DNA from: Planctomycetota bacterium
Lineage (GTDB): Bacteria > Planctomycetota > SZUA-567
Reading direction: 5' to 3'
Assembly (NCBI GenBank): GCA_031254915.1
Contig: JAIRTL010000071.1
Location: forward strand, 1-32,145
Length of the DNA stretch: 32,145 nucleotides
Made by a program: the position numbers and the translations under genes. The notes below the pieces were generated by a model. That model worked only from the letters and a program-made list of their open reading frames with translations. It searched no databases and was not told the origin of the DNA. Below, piece by piece: positions 29,668 to 32,145 of the stretch; the stretch's first letter is position 1, and the number at the start of each line of letters is the position of its first letter.

Positions 29668-32145
29668 TCAGAAGGAGACGCCGACGCTGGCGGTGAGGTT
29701 GTGCTGGCGGAACCTCCTGCCGACCTCGAAGGAGTAGTCCAGGCCGGCGTCCACCATGGAGCCGAACTTCGCCTTGGCGCCCAGGCCGAGGACGCCCCTG
29801 GCGCGGCCCGGATCGACGCCGTTGACGCCGTAGCTGCCGGGAGCGCCCTGAAGGCCGTAGTTGAGCTTCGGGCGGTCCTTCTTGGCGGCGTAGGTGACGC
29901 CGACCCTGGCTTCGGGGGCGACGACGATGCCGCCGAAGACGAACGCCTTGTTCACCCTGACCTCGAGGGGCAGGTCGAAGGTGTAGTCGTTGCGGCCGCG
30001 CGCCTTGCCGTTGAGGACGAAAGCGCTCTTGTCCTTGTCGGTCCAGCCGTCCTGGTGCCGCGTCGCGAAGTGGACGCCGAACGTCGGGATGATGTTCACG
30101 GCGCTGGTGCGGATCGCGTAACCGATGTCGGCGCGGATGTTCCAGACCGCGTTGTCGTACTTGCCCGAGCGGTTGAAGGACGGGCCGTGGGCCTCGTAGT
30201 CGTTCCAGCCGTAGGAGAGGCCGAGCCCGGCGCGGGCGAAGAAGCCGCCCGCGTGGTTGTAGTCGGCGTACAGGGCCATGTTGAATGAATCGGTCTTCGT
30301 GTTCAGGCTGTAGTCGCTGACCTTGGTGTGCGCCCTGGCGTAGCCCAGGGCGGCGCCGAAGGTGAACTGGCCGAGCCTGTACTCGTATCCGAGGGCGACG
30401 CCGTTGGAGGTGACCTTGTAGCCGTCGATGCGGCTGTCGCCGTTGCGCTTCGCCCAGGCGCCGATGTAGTCGGCCCAGATGGCGCTGTTGCCGCCCGCGA
30501 AGCTGTAGCCGCCGTTCCGGTCGCGGACGGTGCGGCCGCGACGGACCGGGTAGCAGTTCGGGGGCACGAGGTCGCCGTACGCCGAGGAGGAACCGGCGCC
30601 GTTGCGGCGGGCGACCGGGGCGATGGCGAGGTTGAGGTCGATGGCGGCGTCGCGGCGCATGTCGATCGCGTTCCAGAACTGGCCGTTCACGGTCTGCATG
30701 CCCATGCCGGAATACATGAGGTGCTCGCCGGCGAGCGCCCCGAACGCGGAGCGCGCGGCGCCGTACTGGCCGTTGTTGATGTATGTCTCGATCTGGTCGA
30801 AGAACCGGTCGAGCGAGTTCGCGGTGACTCCGGTCGCGTCCCAGTGTGCCTGGACGCCGTCCAGATAGCTCGCGGCCGCGATCATGTTGCGGTTGGTCGT
30901 GAGCGACGGGAAGGCGCGCGCGATCGCCTGCCGCGTAATCCCGTTGCTCCCGTAGACGAAGCGGCCGAGTTCGAACATGGCGGCCTCGACGTCCGTTTCG
31001 GCGACCGTCCCGAAGAGATCCTTCATGCCCATGCCGAGCCAGTTCGACGCCGGGCCTTCGAGCTTGAGCGTTACGGTTCCCACACTGATGCCGCTCAGGC
31101 TCCTGACCTCGGAGGCTTTGATCAAGCCCTTGTCGCCGTTTGCGTCGCTCTGCAGCGTGACGACGGAACCGTCGGCGAGGGTGAGCTTGTTGGTTGTCAC
31201 GCCCGTCAGGTCCTTGAAGACGAGGGTGTTGCCGGCGCCGACGTTGATCGCGCCATGAGAGAGGTGCGAATCGGCGTGGATCTCTTCGCTGCGGTCGGGG
31301 CCGGTGTTGGCGTAGCGGAGTTCCGCGCCTCTGTCAATCGTGAAGGTGTCCGCCTTGATGGCGGGGGCATTGGACCCTTCCGTCGTTTTCAGGTTGACGA
31401 TGCCCTCCGAGACGTGGAAGTTGCCTGATGGAAAGATGTTGACTGGCTTTTCGATAGTGAGAACGCTCGCCCCTTTGCTGCCGAAGTTGAAGACGCCGGG
31501 GGTGCTGTTCGTCAACGCGCTGGAAATACTGGCGTTGCCGGCATCGGCGATGACGTTGACGATGCTGTTCGCGCCAGCGTTGTTCACGTCGGCGAACTGC
31601 GTCGCGATGTTCGTATTGTACGGCGACAGGTCGACAGTGCCGGAATTGGCGACTGTAGTGAAGTTGGCGGTTTGCGTAAAGGTCGCCCGCCTGCCGGCGT
31701 TGACGGTGACTCCGCCCCCGCCCGTCACCTGTCCTTTGAACACGGTGTCCGCGTTGACGGTGGCGTTGCCACCGACATTCTTCTCGAAGACGGTCGCCGC
31801 GTTCGTCGTGACGGCGCCCGTGACGTTCTCCATGAACCTCGAGATGCCGCCGATCGTGATCGCGCTCGCCGCGACAGTCTGGTTGAAGACGCCGCCTTGG
31901 CTGAGGTTGAGGTTTGCGCCGCCGACATTGATGGCGTGGTTCATCGCCGAGCCGTCCTGTCCCTGCTGATCGACGAGGGTGACTTCGGACCCTACGGCCA
32001 GATTGCTTTGAATGAGGTCGGCCTCCAGCACGCCGGTGATATCGACCGCGCCGGAGTTATTCGCGTTACCACCCGCCTTCTTAAGATCAGTGAACATATT
32101 GTTGACCGCGTTTAAGCCCAACCCGTTCGTGACATTGGCCGCGAT
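29668..32145 (-). CDS. autotransporter (type Va) with C-terminal beta-barrel, 5' end outside window
   Basis: The frame is open to the last base of the window; about 825 residues are visible and neither signal peptide nor start is included. The upstream part is a passenger of short Val/Thr/Asn/Gly-rich repeats (AVTTNAATVFEKNVGGNATV and similar), predicted to form a right-handed beta-helix. A helical linker (SLDRFFDQIETYINNGQYGA) precedes a barrel of about 270 residues starting near NSAIWADYIGAWAKRNGD, with alternating aromatic strands (FTFGAALGYARAHTK, GFFARAGLGLSYGWNDYE). The last strand ends NLTASVGVSF, with the terminal Phe needed for insertion by BAM. It would be anchored in the outer membrane with the passenger outside. 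The passenger function is unknown; no protease motif is visible. The single Cys visible is in PPNCYP. Confidence 0.9.
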   Translation of the reverse strand: MAANVTNGLGLNAVNNMFTDLKKAGGNANNSGAVDITGVLEADLIQSNLAVGSEVTLVDQQGQDGSAMNHAINVGGANLNLSQGGVFNQTVAASAITIGGISRFMENVTGAVTTNAATVFEKNVGGNATVNADTVFKGQVTGGGGVTVNAGRRATFTQTANFTTVANSGTVDLSPYNTNIATQFADVNNAGANSIVNVIADAGNASISSALTNSTPGVFNFGSKGASVLTIEKPVNIFPSGNFHVSEGIVNLKTTEGSNAPAIKADTFTIDRGAELRYANTGPDRSEEIHADSHLSHGAINVGAGNTLVFKDLTGVTTNKLTLADGSVVTLQSDANGDKGLIKASEVRSLSGISVGTVTLKLEGPASNWLGMGMKDLFGTVAETDVEAAMFELGRFVYGSNGITRQAIARAFPSLTTNRNMIAAASYLDGVQAHWDATGVTANSLDRFFDQIETYINNGQYGAARSAFGALAGEHLMYSGMGMQTVNGQFWNAIDMRRDAAIDLNLAIAPVARRNGAGSSSAYGDLVPPNCYPVRRGRTVRDRNGGYSFAGGNSAIWADYIGAWAKRNGDSRIDGYKVTSNGVALGYEYRLGQFTFGAALGYARAHTKVSDYSLNTKTDSFNMALYADYNHAGGFFARAGLGLSYGWNDYEAHGPSFNRSGKYDNAVWNIRADIGYAIRTSAVNIIPTFGVHFATRHQDGWTDKDKSAFVLNGKARGRNDYTFDLPLEVRVNKAFVFGGIVVAPEARVGVTYAAKKDRPKLNYGLQGAPGSYGVNGVDPGRARGVLGLGAKAKFGSMVDAGLDYSFEVGRRFRQHNLTASVGVSF

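Noticed and set aside
28251-31428. Long plus-strand frames opposite the UDP-sugar dehydrogenase and the autotransporter
   Set aside because: Both minus-strand proteins show family motifs and consistent codon structure; the plus frames show none.

Overview
The window is GC-rich DNA from what looks like a motile, two-membrane (diderm) bacterium. A C-terminal autotransporter beta-barrel ending in Phe (right edge), an O-antigen/capsule-type UDP-sugar dehydrogenase, RmlA and lipoproteins point to an outer membrane. An anti-sigma-28 factor (FlgM) with a near-consensus sigma-28 promoter points to flagella. A sigma-54 activator and a SpoIID/LytB-type protein narrow it little. No rRNA or unambiguous taxonomic marker is present, so I do not name a phylum; a deltaproteobacterial-type lineage is only a guess. 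All features are chromosomal in style. I see no phage, IS element, integrase or CRISPR array.

Layout, left to right. (1) 1-2762, plus strand: the truncated end of fdrA (allF) and ylbE (allG), translationally coupled, encoding two subunits of the oxamate carbamoyltransferase type complex. (2) 2927-3018, minus: tRNA-Ser(GCU) with its own strong promoter. (3) 8817 down to 3260, minus strand: an oxalate/formate-antiporter-family MFS transporter, a hotdog thioesterase, a small lipoprotein with its own promoter and terminator, a LOG-family phosphoribohydrolase, a sensorless histidine kinase and a GAF-AAA+-Fis sigma-54 activator. (4) 8818-9608: a long non-coding stretch with a structured MFS leader, a dispersed repeat and a candidate structured RNA with C-rich loops. 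(5) 9609-11729, plus: queH and a SpoIID/LytB-domain protein. (6) 11978-14287: a coiled-coil protein converging on flgM, then a diguanylate cyclase, with a sigma-28 promoter between cyclase and flgM. (7) 16495 down to 14406, minus: two translationally coupled D-Ala-D-Ala-ligase-like ATP-grasp enzymes. (8) 16888-21748, plus: STAS protein and truB behind an operator-like palindrome, then fabH behind a hairpin-rich leader, then rmlA, garR and a GNAT acetyltransferase. (9) 29474 down to 21885, minus: UDP-GlcNAc-type dehydrogenase, parA, exonuclease-helicase dinG, typA/bipA and a small chitobiase-C-like lipoprotein. (10) 29668 to the right edge, minus: an autotransporter whose N-terminus lies outside the window.

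The least-explained feature is a dispersed family of intergenic repeats of about 125-135 bp (with shorter derivatives): six copies at 3097-3229, 4899-5029, 7114-7160, 9041-9169, 16600-16723 and 22246-22302. They share a left module but carry one of two right modules. All four copies with the type-1 right module have the same edge lying within about 30 nt of the stop codon of a leftward gene, and one supplies that gene's last codons. Other points worth a second look are the C-rich-loop RNA candidate with three genes sharing a GGGGGGACG leader, the sigma-28 promoter, a promoter-terminator arrangement ahead of parA, and the ATP-grasp pair.

Functionally the genes are a mix: nitrogen/C2 metabolism (FdrA/AllG, possibly the OFA transporter and tartronate semialdehyde reductase), cell-surface sugars (RmlA, UDP-GlcNAc dehydrogenase), translation and tRNA modification (TruB, QueH, TypA, tRNA-Ser), motility and c-di-GMP signalling (FlgM, GGDEF), and envelope (SpoIID-like, ATP-grasp pair, autotransporter).
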